Positions 8,897-17,522 are shown, counted from the stretch's first letter. The stretch is DNA of 64,000 nucleotides from Bacteroidota bacterium (GCA_016718875.1 JADKBL010000033.1:1-64000), one strand, 5' to 3'. Numbers and translations are program-made. The notes: a model not told the origin generated them from the sequence alone.

Positions 8897-11833
8897 ATGG
8901 ATCAGATTATTTCGAAACTCAAAGAACTTGGAAACAGCCTTGACGGGGATTTAAAATATGATATCATTACAACTACTATATATTCCACTGATGCTTCAGC
9001 TTACAGGGAAAAGCCGCTTGCAGTTGCCTGGCCAAAGGGGGATGAAGACATTCGCAGAATACTTGCATTTGCAAGAATAAACAAAACCGGGGTTACAATA
9101 AGGGCTGCAGGAACATCACTTGCAGGACAGGTAGTTAGTTCAGGTATTATAGTTGATATCTCAAGATATATGAATAAAATACTTGAGATCAACACGGAGG
9201 AAAGATGGGTTCGGGTGGAGCCTGGTGTTGTTCTTGATGAACTGAATATGAAGCTTAAGGAATACGGATTATTCTTCGGTCCTGAAACTTCAACTTCAAA
9301 CAGGTGCAATATTGGAGGAATGGTTGGTAACAATGCATGCGGATCACATTCACTAGTTTATGGATCGACACGTGACCACACTATTGAACTGAAGACAATT
9401 CTAAGTGATGGAAGCGATGCAGTTTTTCATTCACTCTCAAGAGATGAATTTAAAAGGAAATGCCTGCAAAATAATCTTGAGGGAGCTTTATACAAAAATA
9501 TCAGTACTATTTTAGACGATAGTATAAATCAGGAACATATTCGCAAGGAATATCCTGATCCCGGTATTAAAAGAAGAAATACAGGCTATGCTCTTGATCT
9601 GCTTCTTGACTCTGATATATTTGATGAAAAATCTCAGAATAAATTCAATTTCTGCAAGCTACTTGCAGGCTCCGAAGGAACACTGGCTGCTATCACTGAA
9701 ATTAAGTTAAATACAGTACCTCTGCCACCACCAAACAAAGCACTAGTATGTGTTCATCTTAAAGAAAGAAATGAGGCATTCAAAGCTAATCTTGTTGCAC
9801 TGAAATTCAATCCTCAGGCGGTTGAGATGATGGATTACAAGATTCTTAATCTTACAGAAGACAATCTCAGTCAGAGAAATAACCGTTTCTTCCTTGATGG
9901 AAAACCAGGTGCAATTCTGATAGTAGAATTTGCCAGGGAAAAAATGGAAGAGATTGATAAAACAACATCGGCTCTTATTGATGCCATGAAGCAATCCGGT
10001 TACGGTTACTCCTATCCTATTGTGAAAGGAAAAGATATTTCCAAGGTTTGGGAGCTTCGGAAGGCAGGTCTTGGTATTCTCACCAATATGAAAGGGGATG
10101 GCAAACCTGTCTCCCTGATCGAGGATACAGCAGTATCTGTTGAGACTCTACCTGCTTACATGGAAGATATTGAGAAAATGCTGGCATCACATGGCAAAGA
10201 TGCTGTATTTCATGCACATATTGGAACAGGAGAACTCCATCTCCGGCCAATTCTTAATCTTAAAGATAAAGAGGATACCAGGCTGTTCAGAATTATTGGT
10301 ATGGAAACAGCCATGATAGTAAAGAAACATAACGGATCCCTGAGCGGTGAGCATGGTGACGGAAGGCTGAGAGGTGAGTTTATTCCGCTATTACTTGGAG
10401 AACACAACTTTAAGCTAATGAAGGAGATAAAGAGTACATGGGATCCTGAATGTATTCTTAATCCCGGTAAGATAGTTGACACCCCGCAGATGAATACCAG
10501 CCTGAGGTATAATCCGGGAGAACCAGTCAGGGAGATCAAAACATACTATGATTTTACAAGCAGCGATGGGATTATAAGGGCTGCTGAAAAGTGCAACGGA
10601 TCAGCAGATTGCAGAAAATCGATGAAAATAGGTGGAACCATGTGTCCAACTTTCATGGCAACAGGAGATGAAGATAAAAGTACCAGAGCAAGGGCAAATA
10701 TTGTGCGTGAATTTCTTAACAAAGGTGAAGATCCATGGAATCACAGGGAGATTTACGAAATACTTGATCTTTGCATCGGATGCAAGGGATGCAAATCCGA
10801 GTGCCCTTCCGGTGTGGATATAGCTAAAATCAAATCGGAATTTCTCCAACACTGGTATGACAAACATGGAATTCCACTAAGAACCAGATTAATAGCATAT
10901 ATCTCTACTTTCAACAGAATTGGCTCTGCTATTCCCGTGATTTACAATTTCTTCCTTAGTAACAGTATTACATCAGGTCTTTTTAAACGAATTACAGGTT
11001 TTGCCTCCAAACGTTCCATACCATTATTGTTCAAAACAACTCTAAGAAAATGGATCAGGAAAAATCTGAAAAAGATCAATCCGGAAAAACCCATAGCAAC
11101 TGTATGCCTCTTTGTTGATGAATTCACTAATTATAATGATACAGAAACCGGAATTGCAGTAATTAAACTGCTCACTGCATTGAATTACAAAGTGATAACT
11201 GCAGAACATTCAGTAAGTGCCAGGACCTTTCTATCAAAAGGTATGATCAGGAAAGCCGGTCAGATAATCAAGTTTAATATAAACAAGTTGAAAGATACTG
11301 TATCGGAAGAAGTTCCTTTGATAGGAATTGAACCTTCAGCAATCCTTGGCTTCAGGGACGAATATCCTGAACTTTCAGGAAATGAATTGCTTGCTGATGC
11401 AGGTAAGATAGCTGCAAATAGTTACCTTATTGACGAGTTCATTGCAAGGGAATACAAAAATGGGAGAATTGACAGATCTCTTTTCACATCAGAACCTAAA
11501 GAGGTTTTATTGCACGGACACTGCCAGCAGAAGGCAATTGCTTCCACCACGCCCTCAATTGAGATGCTCTCTATTCCTGTTAATTATAAAGTAAAAGAAA
11601 TTCCTTCAGGATGCTGCGGCATGGCAGGTTCATTCGGTTATGAAAAGGAACATTTTGATTTATCCAACAAGATCGGCGAGATGATACTTTTCCCGGAGGT
11701 GCGAACTTCAAAACTAACAACTATTATAACTGCACCCGGAACCAGTTGCAGGCACCACATAAAAGATGGTACGGGAAGAGTTGCGACACATCCGGCTGTG
11801 GTGCTCTATGAAGCACTTAATAAGAAGGCTTGA
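8897..11833 (+). CDS. FAD-linked oxidase fused to an Fe-S/CCG oxidoreductase (D-lactate/2-hydroxyacid dehydrogenase-like)
   Basis: This 978-residue protein combines in one chain what GlcD and GlcF, or Dld and LldE-type subunits, do separately. Residues about 40-270 form a PCMH-type FAD domain with TIRAAGTSLAGQVVSSGIIVD and NIGGMVGNNACGSHSLVYGSTRDH. Residues 280-525 are the FAD-oxidase C-terminal domain, with HIGTGELHLRP and SGEHGDGRLRGEF. Near 626 is a ferredoxin-like cluster site, CIGCKGCKSECPSGVD. The end holds CCG-type cysteine regions near HGHCQQKAI (about 872) and SGCCGMAGSFGYE (about 904). The likely role is oxidation of D-lactate or another 2-hydroxyacid, passing electrons to a quinone or another carrier. 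YdiJ of E. coli has the same architecture. The substrate is not certain. It is a single-gene unit. Confidence 0.85.
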   Translation: MDQIISKLKELGNSLDGDLKYDIITTTIYSTDASAYREKPLAVAWPKGDEDIRRILAFARINKTGVTIRAAGTSLAGQVVSSGIIVDISRYMNKILEINTEERWVRVEPGVVLDELNMKLKEYGLFFGPETSTSNRCNIGGMVGNNACGSHSLVYGSTRDHTIELKTILSDGSDAVFHSLSRDEFKRKCLQNNLEGALYKNISTILDDSINQEHIRKEYPDPGIKRRNTGYALDLLLDSDIFDEKSQNKFNFCKLLAGSEGTLAAITEIKLNTVPLPPPNKALVCVHLKERNEAFKANLVALKFNPQAVEMMDYKILNLTEDNLSQRNNRFFLDGKPGAILIVEFAREKMEEIDKTTSALIDAMKQSGYGYSYPIVKGKDISKVWELRKAGLGILTNMKGDGKPVSLIEDTAVSVETLPAYMEDIEKMLASHGKDAVFHAHIGTGELHLRPILNLKDKEDTRLFRIIGMETAMIVKKHNGSLSGEHGDGRLRGEFIPLLLGEHNFKLMKEIKSTWDPECILNPGKIVDTPQMNTSLRYNPGEPVREIKTYYDFTSSDGIIRAAEKCNGSADCRKSMKIGGTMCPTFMATGDEDKSTRARANIVREFLNKGEDPWNHREIYEILDLCIGCKGCKSECPSGVDIAKIKSEFLQHWYDKHGIPLRTRLIAYISTFNRIGSAIPVIYNFFLSNSITSGLFKRITGFASKRSIPLLFKTTLRKWIRKNLKKINPEKPIATVCLFVDEFTNYNDTETGIAVIKLLTALNYKVITAEHSVSARTFLSKGMIRKAGQIIKFNINKLKDTVSEEVPLIGIEPSAILGFRDEYPELSGNELLADAGKIAANSYLIDEFIAREYKNGRIDRSLFTSEPKEVLLHGHCQQKAIASTTPSIEMLSIPVNYKVKEIPSGCCGMAGSFGYEKEHFDLSNKIGEMILFPEVRTSKLTTIITAPGTSCRHHIKDGTGRVATHPAVVLYEALNKKA

Positions 11834-11868
11834 GGCTTGAGGCTTGAGGCGTATGGCTTGTGGTGTGA
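11827..11868 (+). repeat. Heptad tandem repeat overlapping a stop codon
   Basis: Six consecutive 7-base units: GGCTTGA, GGCTTGA, GGCTTGA, GGCGTAT, GGCTTGT, GGTGTGA. The TGA of the first unit is the stop codon of the FAD-linked oxidase gene. The array fills the space up to the convergent amidase gene. Confidence 0.85.
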
Positions 11869-11872
11869 ACAG

Positions 11873-12643
11873 TCATGTATTTACTATAAAACTATCAGCA
11901 TCATCCAGGACAGGAAATTTTTTTCTGAAATCCATCAGCTCCTCAACTGAAATATCTGCTGTTATACATTGTTCGAGTCCTGCATCTGCCATAGTTATTA
12001 TTTCTCCCCGGGGGTCAATTATTACTGAATCTCCCGAATACGTAATCCCGTTTCCATCCGTCCCTATCCTGTTTGATCCGGCAACAAAACACTGGTTCTC
12101 AATTGCCCTGGCTTTCAGAAGAACATTCCATACATTTCTTCTGGTTGTTGGCCAATTGGCCGCATAAATCAAAAGGTCTGTGTCATTCCTGTTTCTGCTC
12201 CAGACAGGGAACCTGAGATCATAGCATATATATGGGCTTATTCTTATCCCACAATATTCAAAAACCAATCTGGAATTACCATGAGAAATATATTTATCTT
12301 CATCTCCAATTGAGAAGGTATGGCGTTTATCATATGAAAAATTTTCCCCGGCGGGTCCTGTGAAAATCCACCGGTTATAGAATAATTTACCTTCATTTAC
12401 CAAATAACTGCCACAGAGAGCAAATTTAGCGGCCCGGCTTATATCAGACATCCACCTGAAAGTTTCTCCTTCTTCAGTTTCAGAAAGAGATGAGACATTC
12501 ATTGAGAAACCTGTATTAAACATCTCAGGAAGAATGACAATATCTGTTTTCCCTGCAAGTGGCAATAAAAGTCTTTCCAGATTGCTCAGATTCAATGATT
12601 TTCTTTCCCAAACCAAATCAGGTTGTATTACTGATATTTTCAT
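11873..12643 (-). CDS. Carbon-nitrogen hydrolase, YafV/omega-amidase-like
   Basis: This nitrilase-superfamily amidase has 256 residues. The catalytic triad is visible: Glu40 in VILPEMF, Lys106 in YDKRHTF and Cys140 in ISPYICYDLRFPVWSRN. The motifs fit the YafV/Nit2 omega-amidase branch, which hydrolyses alpha-ketoglutaramate or alpha-ketosuccinamate, the products of glutamine transamination; substrate specificity is inferred from the family. It converges with the oxidoreductase gene across the heptad array. Confidence 0.83.
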   Translation of the reverse strand: MKISVIQPDLVWERKSLNLSNLERLLLPLAGKTDIVILPEMFNTGFSMNVSSLSETEEGETFRWMSDISRAAKFALCGSYLVNEGKLFYNRWIFTGPAGENFSYDKRHTFSIGDEDKYISHGNSRLVFEYCGIRISPYICYDLRFPVWSRNRNDTDLLIYAANWPTTRRNVWNVLLKARAIENQCFVAGSNRIGTDGNGITYSGDSVIIDPRGEIITMADAGLEQCITADISVEELMDFRKKFPVLDDADSFIVNT

Positions 12644-12684
12644 TTTCCGATCTTATATAAGAATGATACAGGTACCAAAAGAAG

Positions 12685-12702
12685 AGACATGCCTTGGCAT
12701 GT
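12685..12702. repeat. Palindromic repeat, GACATGCC/GGCATGTC
   Basis: Two perfect 8-base arms flank TT. The flanking bases (AGA and CCT) extend the similarity to the hairpin at 17071-17096, with which it shares the pattern GACATxCCxTGGxATGTCCC. It lies between two minus-strand genes, just downstream of the unknown 384-residue gene, and could end its transcription, but the T-run after it on that strand is weak. Confidence 0.55.
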
Positions 12703-12736
12703 CCCTGCAGTATTACGTATTTCAAATCAAGAATGT

Positions 12737-13891
12737 CTACTTCTTGTTTACTGACTCATAATATTCAGTAAATATACCATTCACTAGTGGCCTGTAATAG
12801 AGCCAGAAAAATCTTCTCATGTCTTCGGGTTTATCTGAATAGAGAATTCCTTTCAGCATCTGAACGCCCTTGAACCTGGCTGTCCAGACGGGAATATCTG
12901 TATGAGCAAAATCTCCAGAGAAATAGTAAATACGATTTGTAATATTATCCTGAACAACGGCAGGAAACTCATTTGACAAATAGTTATTCAGAAGAAGAGT
13001 GTCTCCCTGTGATGTTGTTTCAATTTTGAATTTTGATATAACATTGTTCTGGAGGGGATCAATTATATCGAACCACTGATCGAATGCGACCGAACCCGTA
13101 ACCTTATACTTCTGGCAATATGCTTCGTCTGTAATAATATTAGGCATTGAATTTTTAAGGTGTGTTCCCTCTTCGAGCACAATTATTTCCTTCTCCTTTA
13201 GAATTACTATACCAGGCTTATTGAAGTTCCATGGCTTTTTATATTGTTTCCTGTAAATTGCTGTCATCCATATCGGGAAATCCACCTGGGTAGTATCAAG
13301 CGATGCAAAGTACTTGCCGGTCCAACCGGAGAATGCTATTCCAAGTTTTTCCTGGGTCCTGACTGATTCGAACTGAGCTGTTGGATAATCAAAGGAATTA
13401 TACTCCATAATAATGAGCTTGTTCCGGTCCTTCATCTCTTTGATAAGAAGGAAGTCATTATTGTTAAGTCCGCCATACAGTTTCCTGGATTTCCGGCTTT
13501 TGTTTATACCCTTATACCAGTCATTAAAGAAAACTCCATAAGTATCAGCGAAATAGACAGCATCATTTTTTTCTGCCAGAGCAATAAGATCAGTAAGCCT
13601 GTAATCATTTCTGCCCCACTGTTTCTCTCTTAAGGGTCTAATCGGATAGAATCCATAATAGTCCTTAATATAGGAATAACTTCGCTTATTCTCTTTTTTT
13701 ACAAATCTTTCATTCGTCAGTATCCAGTTGAATGACTTATGGTTTTCACGCTCCAGAGCTGGCACTGTCTTATCAACCAGTATGATGTCCATTGGCTTTT
13801 TCTCCTGAAAAGTCCAGCGGATAAAATTAAGTAGTGGCAGGAACAGAATTACTGCCAGAATAATAATTACAATAAGCAGAGATTTTTTCAT
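12737..13891 (-). CDS. Membrane-anchored protein of unknown function (384 aa)
   Basis: I do not recognise this family. The N-terminus is a single hydrophobic segment (LLIVIIILAVILFLPLLNFI, residues 4-23), so the protein is probably anchored in the inner membrane with the rest outside. The soluble part contains DIILVDKTVP, DAVYFADTYGVFFNDWYKG, IAFSGWTGKYFASLD and, near the C-terminus, NRIYYFSGDFAHTDIPVW. The alternating strands and short glycine or acidic loops faintly recall class-I amidotransferase-like folds, but no Cys-His-Glu triad is evident. It starts about 300 bases from rarA on the opposite strand and has no obvious operon partner. Confidence 0.7.
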   Translation of the reverse strand: MKKSLLIVIIILAVILFLPLLNFIRWTFQEKKPMDIILVDKTVPALERENHKSFNWILTNERFVKKENKRSYSYIKDYYGFYPIRPLREKQWGRNDYRLTDLIALAEKNDAVYFADTYGVFFNDWYKGINKSRKSRKLYGGLNNNDFLLIKEMKDRNKLIIMEYNSFDYPTAQFESVRTQEKLGIAFSGWTGKYFASLDTTQVDFPIWMTAIYRKQYKKPWNFNKPGIVILKEKEIIVLEEGTHLKNSMPNIITDEAYCQKYKVTGSVAFDQWFDIIDPLQNNVISKFKIETTSQGDTLLLNNYLSNEFPAVVQDNITNRIYYFSGDFAHTDIPVWTARFKGVQMLKGILYSDKPEDMRRFFWLYYRPLVNGIFTEYYESVNKK

Positions 13892-14165
13892 AACTGAATA
13901 TATCTGAATGTATTCAAAAGAATAACTGTAATAATGATTACAACCAATCTTTAAAAATCAATTGTTAAATGTATTAATTTATTTTTTTTAATTAAAATAA
14001 TTTTGAGGCAATTTACTAAAAATAATTGAACAACAATACACACTTGTTAAACCAAGGACTAAAACGTTGCTCAATAAGTTGCTTCATAAACTCATTGTTA
14101 TCAGTACCATTTTAACATAAATACATGTAAGTTGAAAACAGGGTACTGAGGAGGATTGTTTTTAT
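13892..14165. other. AT-rich gap between divergent genes
   Basis: This gap holds upstream regions for the unknown minus-strand gene and for rarA. I see no gene, RNA or convincing repeat in it. A short minus-strand open stretch (reading ...EFMKQLIEQRFSPWF...) lacks a supported start and is not called. Confidence 0.5.
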
Positions 14166-14173
14166 TACTTTTG
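14166..14173 (+). promoter_or_regulatory. -7 promoter box for rarA
   Basis: TACTTTTG matches TAnnTTTG and ends 16 bases before the first rarA ATG, which would leave a very short leader. No TTG is at the ideal distance upstream. Confidence 0.45.
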
Positions 14174-14189
14174 CGTAAACTGTTATTTT

Positions 14190-15488
14190 ATGATGGCAAA
14201 TCAACCACTTGCTGAAAGATTAAGGCCGAAAGAATTGGGTGAATTCTGTGGACAGGATCATCTTGTCGGCAAGAATGCCATCTTAAGAAAGCTTATTGAA
14301 TCTGGAAATATACCTTCTTTTATATTATGGGGCCCTCCTGGAGTCGGGAAGACTACTCTTGCAAACATAATTGCAAATACACTGAAACGGCCTTTCTTTC
14401 ATCTCAGTGCGGTTCATTCAGGGGTAAAGGATGTCAGGGAGACTATTGATAAAGCAAAGAAACAGCAATTCTTCAACCAGCCAAATCCTATCCTGTTCAT
14501 TGATGAAATCCACAGATTTAACAAATCACAGCAGGATTCCCTTTTGAGTGCTGTTGAACAGGGAACAATAACCCTGATTGGTGCAACAACAGAGAATCCT
14601 TCATTTGAAGTGATATCTCCATTACTATCGAGATGTCAGGTATATGTTATGAAATCACTTGAGGAAGAAGAACTTAAAGGACTGCTTGACAAGGCACTTA
14701 AGAAAGACAGTTATCTGGCTGCCCTTGATATTGAAATCAGGGAGTATGAAGCTCTTATGCGTATATCTGGCGGTGATGCAAGAAAGCTCTTAAACGCCCT
14801 TGAACTTGTAGTCTCCTCTGAGGCAAATGAATCAGCTCCGGAGAAAATTATAATTGACAATGAAAAAGTATTAAATCAGGTTCAGAAGAACCTTGCCCTT
14901 TATGATAAAAACGGAGAACAGCACTACGATATAATTTCGGCCTTCATTAAATCTCTCAGAGGAAGCGATCCAAATGCTGCAGTATACTGGCTTGCAAGAA
15001 TGGTAGAAGGTGGTGAGGACCCAAAATTTATAGCACGAAGGATGCTCATACTTGCTGCTGAGGACATTGGATTAGCAAATCCGAATGCCCTTCTGCTGGC
15101 ACAGTCATGCTTTGAAGCAATTAATGTAATTGGATGGCCTGAGTCAAGAATTATTCTATCTGAAGCAGCTATTTACCTTGCAACCTCTCCAAAAAGCAAT
15201 TCCTCCTACATGGCTATTGACCGTGCCATTGAAAAAGTTAGAAGTGAGGGAAATTTACCTGTTCCTCTTCATTTAAGGAATGCACCTACCAGGCTTATGA
15301 AGGACCTTAATTATGGAAAAGATTATAAATATGCCCACAGCTTCGAAGGCAATTTCATCCAGGACCAATTTCTTCCTGAAGATATAAAGGGAACACAGTT
15401 TTACGAACCAGGTAATAATCCGAGGGAAGAGGAAATAAGAAAAAGGATCACTGCAATGTGGCATAATATTTATAATTATAATAAATAA
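14190..15488 (+). CDS. rarA: Replication-associated recombination protein A (AAA ATPase)
   Basis: RarA/MgsA is a clamp-loader-like AAA+ ATPase acting at stalled replication forks. The 432 residues match the family. The N-terminus has the family start PLAERLRPKELGEFCGQDHL. Walker A is GPPGVGKTT (residues 48-56), Walker B is ILFIDEIHRFNKSQQD, and sensor/arginine-finger regions follow (GATTENPSFEVISPLLSRCQ). The C-terminal RarA domain has IKSLRGSDPNAAVYWLARMVEGGEDP and AAEDIGLANPNAL. Either of two adjacent ATGs (14190 or 14193) could be the start. kdsA follows after 21 bases. Confidence 0.95.
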   Translation: MMANQPLAERLRPKELGEFCGQDHLVGKNAILRKLIESGNIPSFILWGPPGVGKTTLANIIANTLKRPFFHLSAVHSGVKDVRETIDKAKKQQFFNQPNPILFIDEIHRFNKSQQDSLLSAVEQGTITLIGATTENPSFEVISPLLSRCQVYVMKSLEEEELKGLLDKALKKDSYLAALDIEIREYEALMRISGGDARKLLNALELVVSSEANESAPEKIIIDNEKVLNQVQKNLALYDKNGEQHYDIISAFIKSLRGSDPNAAVYWLARMVEGGEDPKFIARRMLILAAEDIGLANPNALLLAQSCFEAINVIGWPESRIILSEAAIYLATSPKSNSSYMAIDRAIEKVRSEGNLPVPLHLRNAPTRLMKDLNYGKDYKYAHSFEGNFIQDQFLPEDIKGTQFYEPGNNPREEEIRKRITAMWHNIYNYNK

Positions 15489-15509
15489 TTTTTTATAAAT
15501 TTGTAACCA

Positions 15510-16346
15510 ATGTCAAAAGCTGCTATAAAAATTCCCGGTTTAATGTACACTGAATCAGGCAATTTTCTATTAATTGCCGGTCCATGTGTTGTAGAGAGTG
15601 AGGAGATCGTTTTTCAAACGGCTGAAAAGATAAAGAGCCTCTCTGTTAAATATTCCATTCCGTTTATTTTCAAATCATCATACAGGAAGGCCAACAGGTC
15701 GAAGGGAAGCTCCTTCACCGGCATAGGTGATCTGAAAGCTCTTAAGATACTCGCGGATGTTAAAAGGCATTTCGATATACCTGTAATCACTGATATTCAT
15801 AATCCGGAAGAAGCAGCTCTTGCGGCCGATTATGTTGATGTATTACAGATACCAGCATTCCTCTGCCGCCAGTCTGATCTTCTGACAGCTGCCGCAAAAA
15901 CAGGGAAATGGGTAAATATTAAGAAAGGGCAATTCCTTTCTGGATCATCAATGAAATTCGCAGTCGAAAAAGTAAGGGAGTCTGGAAATGATAATATAAT
16001 ACTCACCGACAGAGGCAATATGTTTGGATATCAGGATATAGTTGTCGATTTCAGAAATATACCTATAATGCAAAAGATAGGAGTTCCTGTGGTAATGGAT
16101 ATAACACATTCCCTGCAGCAGCCAAACCAGGAAGAAGGAGTATCGGGAGGAAAACCTGAAATGATTGAAACGATTGGTAAAGCAGCTATAAGTGTCGGTG
16201 CTGATGGTATTTTCATAGAGACACATCCAGATCCCTCTGTTGCCAAATCAGACGGAGCAAATATGCTGAAGCTGTCCGAGCTTGAAAACCTGTTGATCAA
16301 ATTATGTGGAATCCGCAATACAATTAATTCATTTAATCAACTTTAA
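15510..16346 (+). CDS. kdsA: 3-deoxy-8-phosphooctulonate synthase
   Basis: KdsA condenses phosphoenolpyruvate with arabinose 5-phosphate to make KDO-8-phosphate for the lipopolysaccharide inner core. The 278 residues are the normal length. Key family stretches are LIAGPCVVESEE, FKSSYRKANRSKGSSFTG, TDIHNPEEAA, LQIPAFLCRQSDLL, NIKKGQFLSG and VVMDITHSLQQPN, and near the end IFIETHPDPSVAKSDGANM. Both a Cys in the GPCV position, as in metal-dependent enzymes, and a Gln-Pro-Asn rather than a metal-binding form near the end are seen; I do not assign metal use. It follows rarA closely and is followed by the LolA-like gene. Confidence 0.95.
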   Translation: MSKAAIKIPGLMYTESGNFLLIAGPCVVESEEIVFQTAEKIKSLSVKYSIPFIFKSSYRKANRSKGSSFTGIGDLKALKILADVKRHFDIPVITDIHNPEEAALAADYVDVLQIPAFLCRQSDLLTAAAKTGKWVNIKKGQFLSGSSMKFAVEKVRESGNDNIILTDRGNMFGYQDIVVDFRNIPIMQKIGVPVVMDITHSLQQPNQEEGVSGGKPEMIETIGKAAISVGADGIFIETHPDPSVAKSDGANMLKLSELENLLIKLCGIRNTINSFNQL

Positions 16347-16356
16347 AATTACTAAC

Positions 16357-17061
16357 ATGAAAAAACTATTTCTACTTTTTACTGCACTGGCAGCAATATC
16401 AATCATCAACGCCCAATCACTTGATGCAATTCTGAAGCAATATTCAACTGCAATGAATTCGGATAAACTCTCAAGTATCAAAACAATTAAAATCACAGGT
16501 AAAATGTCAGCAATGGGTATGGAGATGCCTATGGTAATGCAAATGAAAAATCCTGATAAAATAAAGGTTACATATAGCTTTAATGGTATGGAGATGGTCA
16601 GTGTTTTTGATGGTATCAAGGGCTATACCATGAATCCTATGATGGGTTCAGCAGAACCTATAGAACTGAAGGGTGAACAATTAAACCAGGTTAAAAACAA
16701 CAATATGTTTACCAATCAGTTGCAGGAATACAATAAGAAGAAGCAGCTGACACTTGAAGGAGTTGAAGATGTTAACGGCAAACCTGCAAACAAATTAAAA
16801 ATCACTTTAGAAGGAGGCAATCCGATTTATATGTTCGTTGACAAAGCGAGTGGACTGATTGTGAAGTCAACTACAAAGGTGGATCAGATGGGCACACTTG
16901 TTGATGTTGAGACATACATGACTGATTACACAGATAATCATGGAGTTATAATGCCAAAGAAAACTATTGCAAAGATGAATGGAATGGAGGCTGGTGTGAT
17001 ATCTTTCGATCTTATTGAGGTGGATGTTCCTATGGATGACAGTATATTTAAAATAAAATAA
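16357..17061 (+). CDS. LolA-like exported protein
   Basis: The ATG at 16357 starts a clear signal peptide (MKKLFLLFTALAAISIINAQS); a longer open frame overlapping kdsA is not credible. The 234-residue protein then shows a LolA/LolB-like beta-sheet pattern: DAILKQYSTAMNSDKLSSIKTIKITGKM, NPDKIKVTYSFNGMEMVSVFDG, GYTMNPMMG, and the C-terminal IYMFVDKASGLIVKSTTKVDQMG and VIMPKKTIAKMNG. Proteins of this type in Bacteroidetes are annotated as outer-membrane lipoprotein-sorting proteins, but whether it carries lipoproteins is not shown by the sequence. Transcription ends at a bidirectional hairpin shared with rnpB. Confidence 0.75.
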   Translation: MKKLFLLFTALAAISIINAQSLDAILKQYSTAMNSDKLSSIKTIKITGKMSAMGMEMPMVMQMKNPDKIKVTYSFNGMEMVSVFDGIKGYTMNPMMGSAEPIELKGEQLNQVKNNNMFTNQLQEYNKKKQLTLEGVEDVNGKPANKLKITLEGGNPIYMFVDKASGLIVKSTTKVDQMGTLVDVETYMTDYTDNHGVIMPKKTIAKMNGMEAGVISFDLIEVDVPMDDSIFKIK

Positions 17062-17105
17062 AAAAACGAGTAGGGACATTCCATGGAATGTCCCTACCGT
17101 TTTTT
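17062..17105. terminator. Bidirectional terminator between the LolA-like gene and rnpB
   Basis: A perfect inverted repeat (arms TAGGGACATTCCA/TGGAATGTCCCTA, 17071-17096) is flanked by A-runs on the left (17061-17066) and T-runs on the right (17100-17105), so it can end transcription from both sides. The same palindrome core occurs at 12685-12702. Confidence 0.8.
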
Positions 17106-17338
17106 GCAGCTGGTCTGTAAGCCGGGTTCTGTGCTGATTTGTCTTCTGTAAAAGAATTTAAAACAGTTTCCATCATTTATCTGCCCACTGCATTGCTGCA
17201 ATGATCTTACGACCTACCCCCCGGCATCGGACGAGCAGCCCTTATAAGCCGGTATACATGGTCTTTCAACCCATCAGGAGTACGGCTCCGGATGTCACCA
17301 CCCAGACCGGTAAGCTCTTACCTCACCTTTTCACCCTT

Positions 17339-17363
17339 GCCCCCTGAGCGTAGCCGAAGGGGC
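17339..17363. repeat. Palindromic repeat forming helix P12 of RNase P RNA
   Basis: A GC-rich inverted repeat whose arms GCCCC and GGGGC enclose CTGAGCGTAGCCGAA. By position in the RNA it is the P12 hairpin. On the minus strand it reads TTCGGCTACGCTCAG, nearly identical to the inverted copy in P3 at 17449-17474. Confidence 0.75.
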
Positions 17364-17448
17364 GGTTATTTTCTGTTACAATACTATACCCTCGCGGATA
17401 TCTTCCCGTTAGGAAGCATGGTGCTCTTTGTTGCCCGGACTTTCCTTA

Positions 17449-17474
17449 CCCCTCTTCGACTTCGCTCAGAAGGG
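17449..17474. repeat. Palindromic repeat forming helix P3 of RNase P RNA
   Basis: The plus strand has arms CCCCTCTT and AGAAGGG around CGACTTCGCTC. It maps to the P3 hairpin and contains TTCGACTTCGCTCAG, the same 15-base element as in P12 but in the opposite orientation, with two differences. Confidence 0.75.
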
Positions 17475-17499
17475 AACGATGGAACGACCTGCTGCGGTG

Positions 17500-17507
17500 C
17501 AAAGTTA
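17500..17507 (-). promoter_or_regulatory. -7 promoter box for rnpB
   Basis: The minus strand reads TAACTTTG, matching TAnnTTTG. It ends about five bases before the P1 helix, which is where the RNA should start. Confidence 0.55.
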
Positions 17508-17522
17508 ATAATTAAAGATTAT

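Larger units (their letters stand above)
17104..17497 (-). ncRNA. rnpB: RNase P RNA, bacterial type A
   Basis: This is the catalytic RNA of RNase P, which trims tRNA 5' leaders. On the minus strand the P4 signature GGAAAGTCCGGGC is at 17433-17445. A P11/J11-like core reads AAGGGTGAAAAGGTGAGGTAAGAGC, separated here as AAGGGTGAAAAGG and TGAGGTAAGAGC. The 3' end carries the ACAGAACCCGGCTTA signature. P1 pairs GCAGCAGGTC (17486-17495) with GACCAGCTGC (17106-17115) with one mismatch. Both the P3 and the P12 hairpin are made of related palindromes sharing TTCGRCTWCGCTCAG. Ends are set from P1 and may be off by a few bases. A TAACTTTG promoter box lies just upstream and the terminator at 17062-17105 just downstream. 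Confidence 0.93.

Noticed and set aside
13970..14110. Minus-strand reading EFMKQLIEQRFSPWF as a small gene
   Set aside because: No start codon with support, and nothing recognisable; the gap is AT-rich and short.
16306..16356. Longer start for the LolA-like gene inside kdsA
   Set aside because: The extension overlaps kdsA and destroys a clear signal peptide that begins at 16357.
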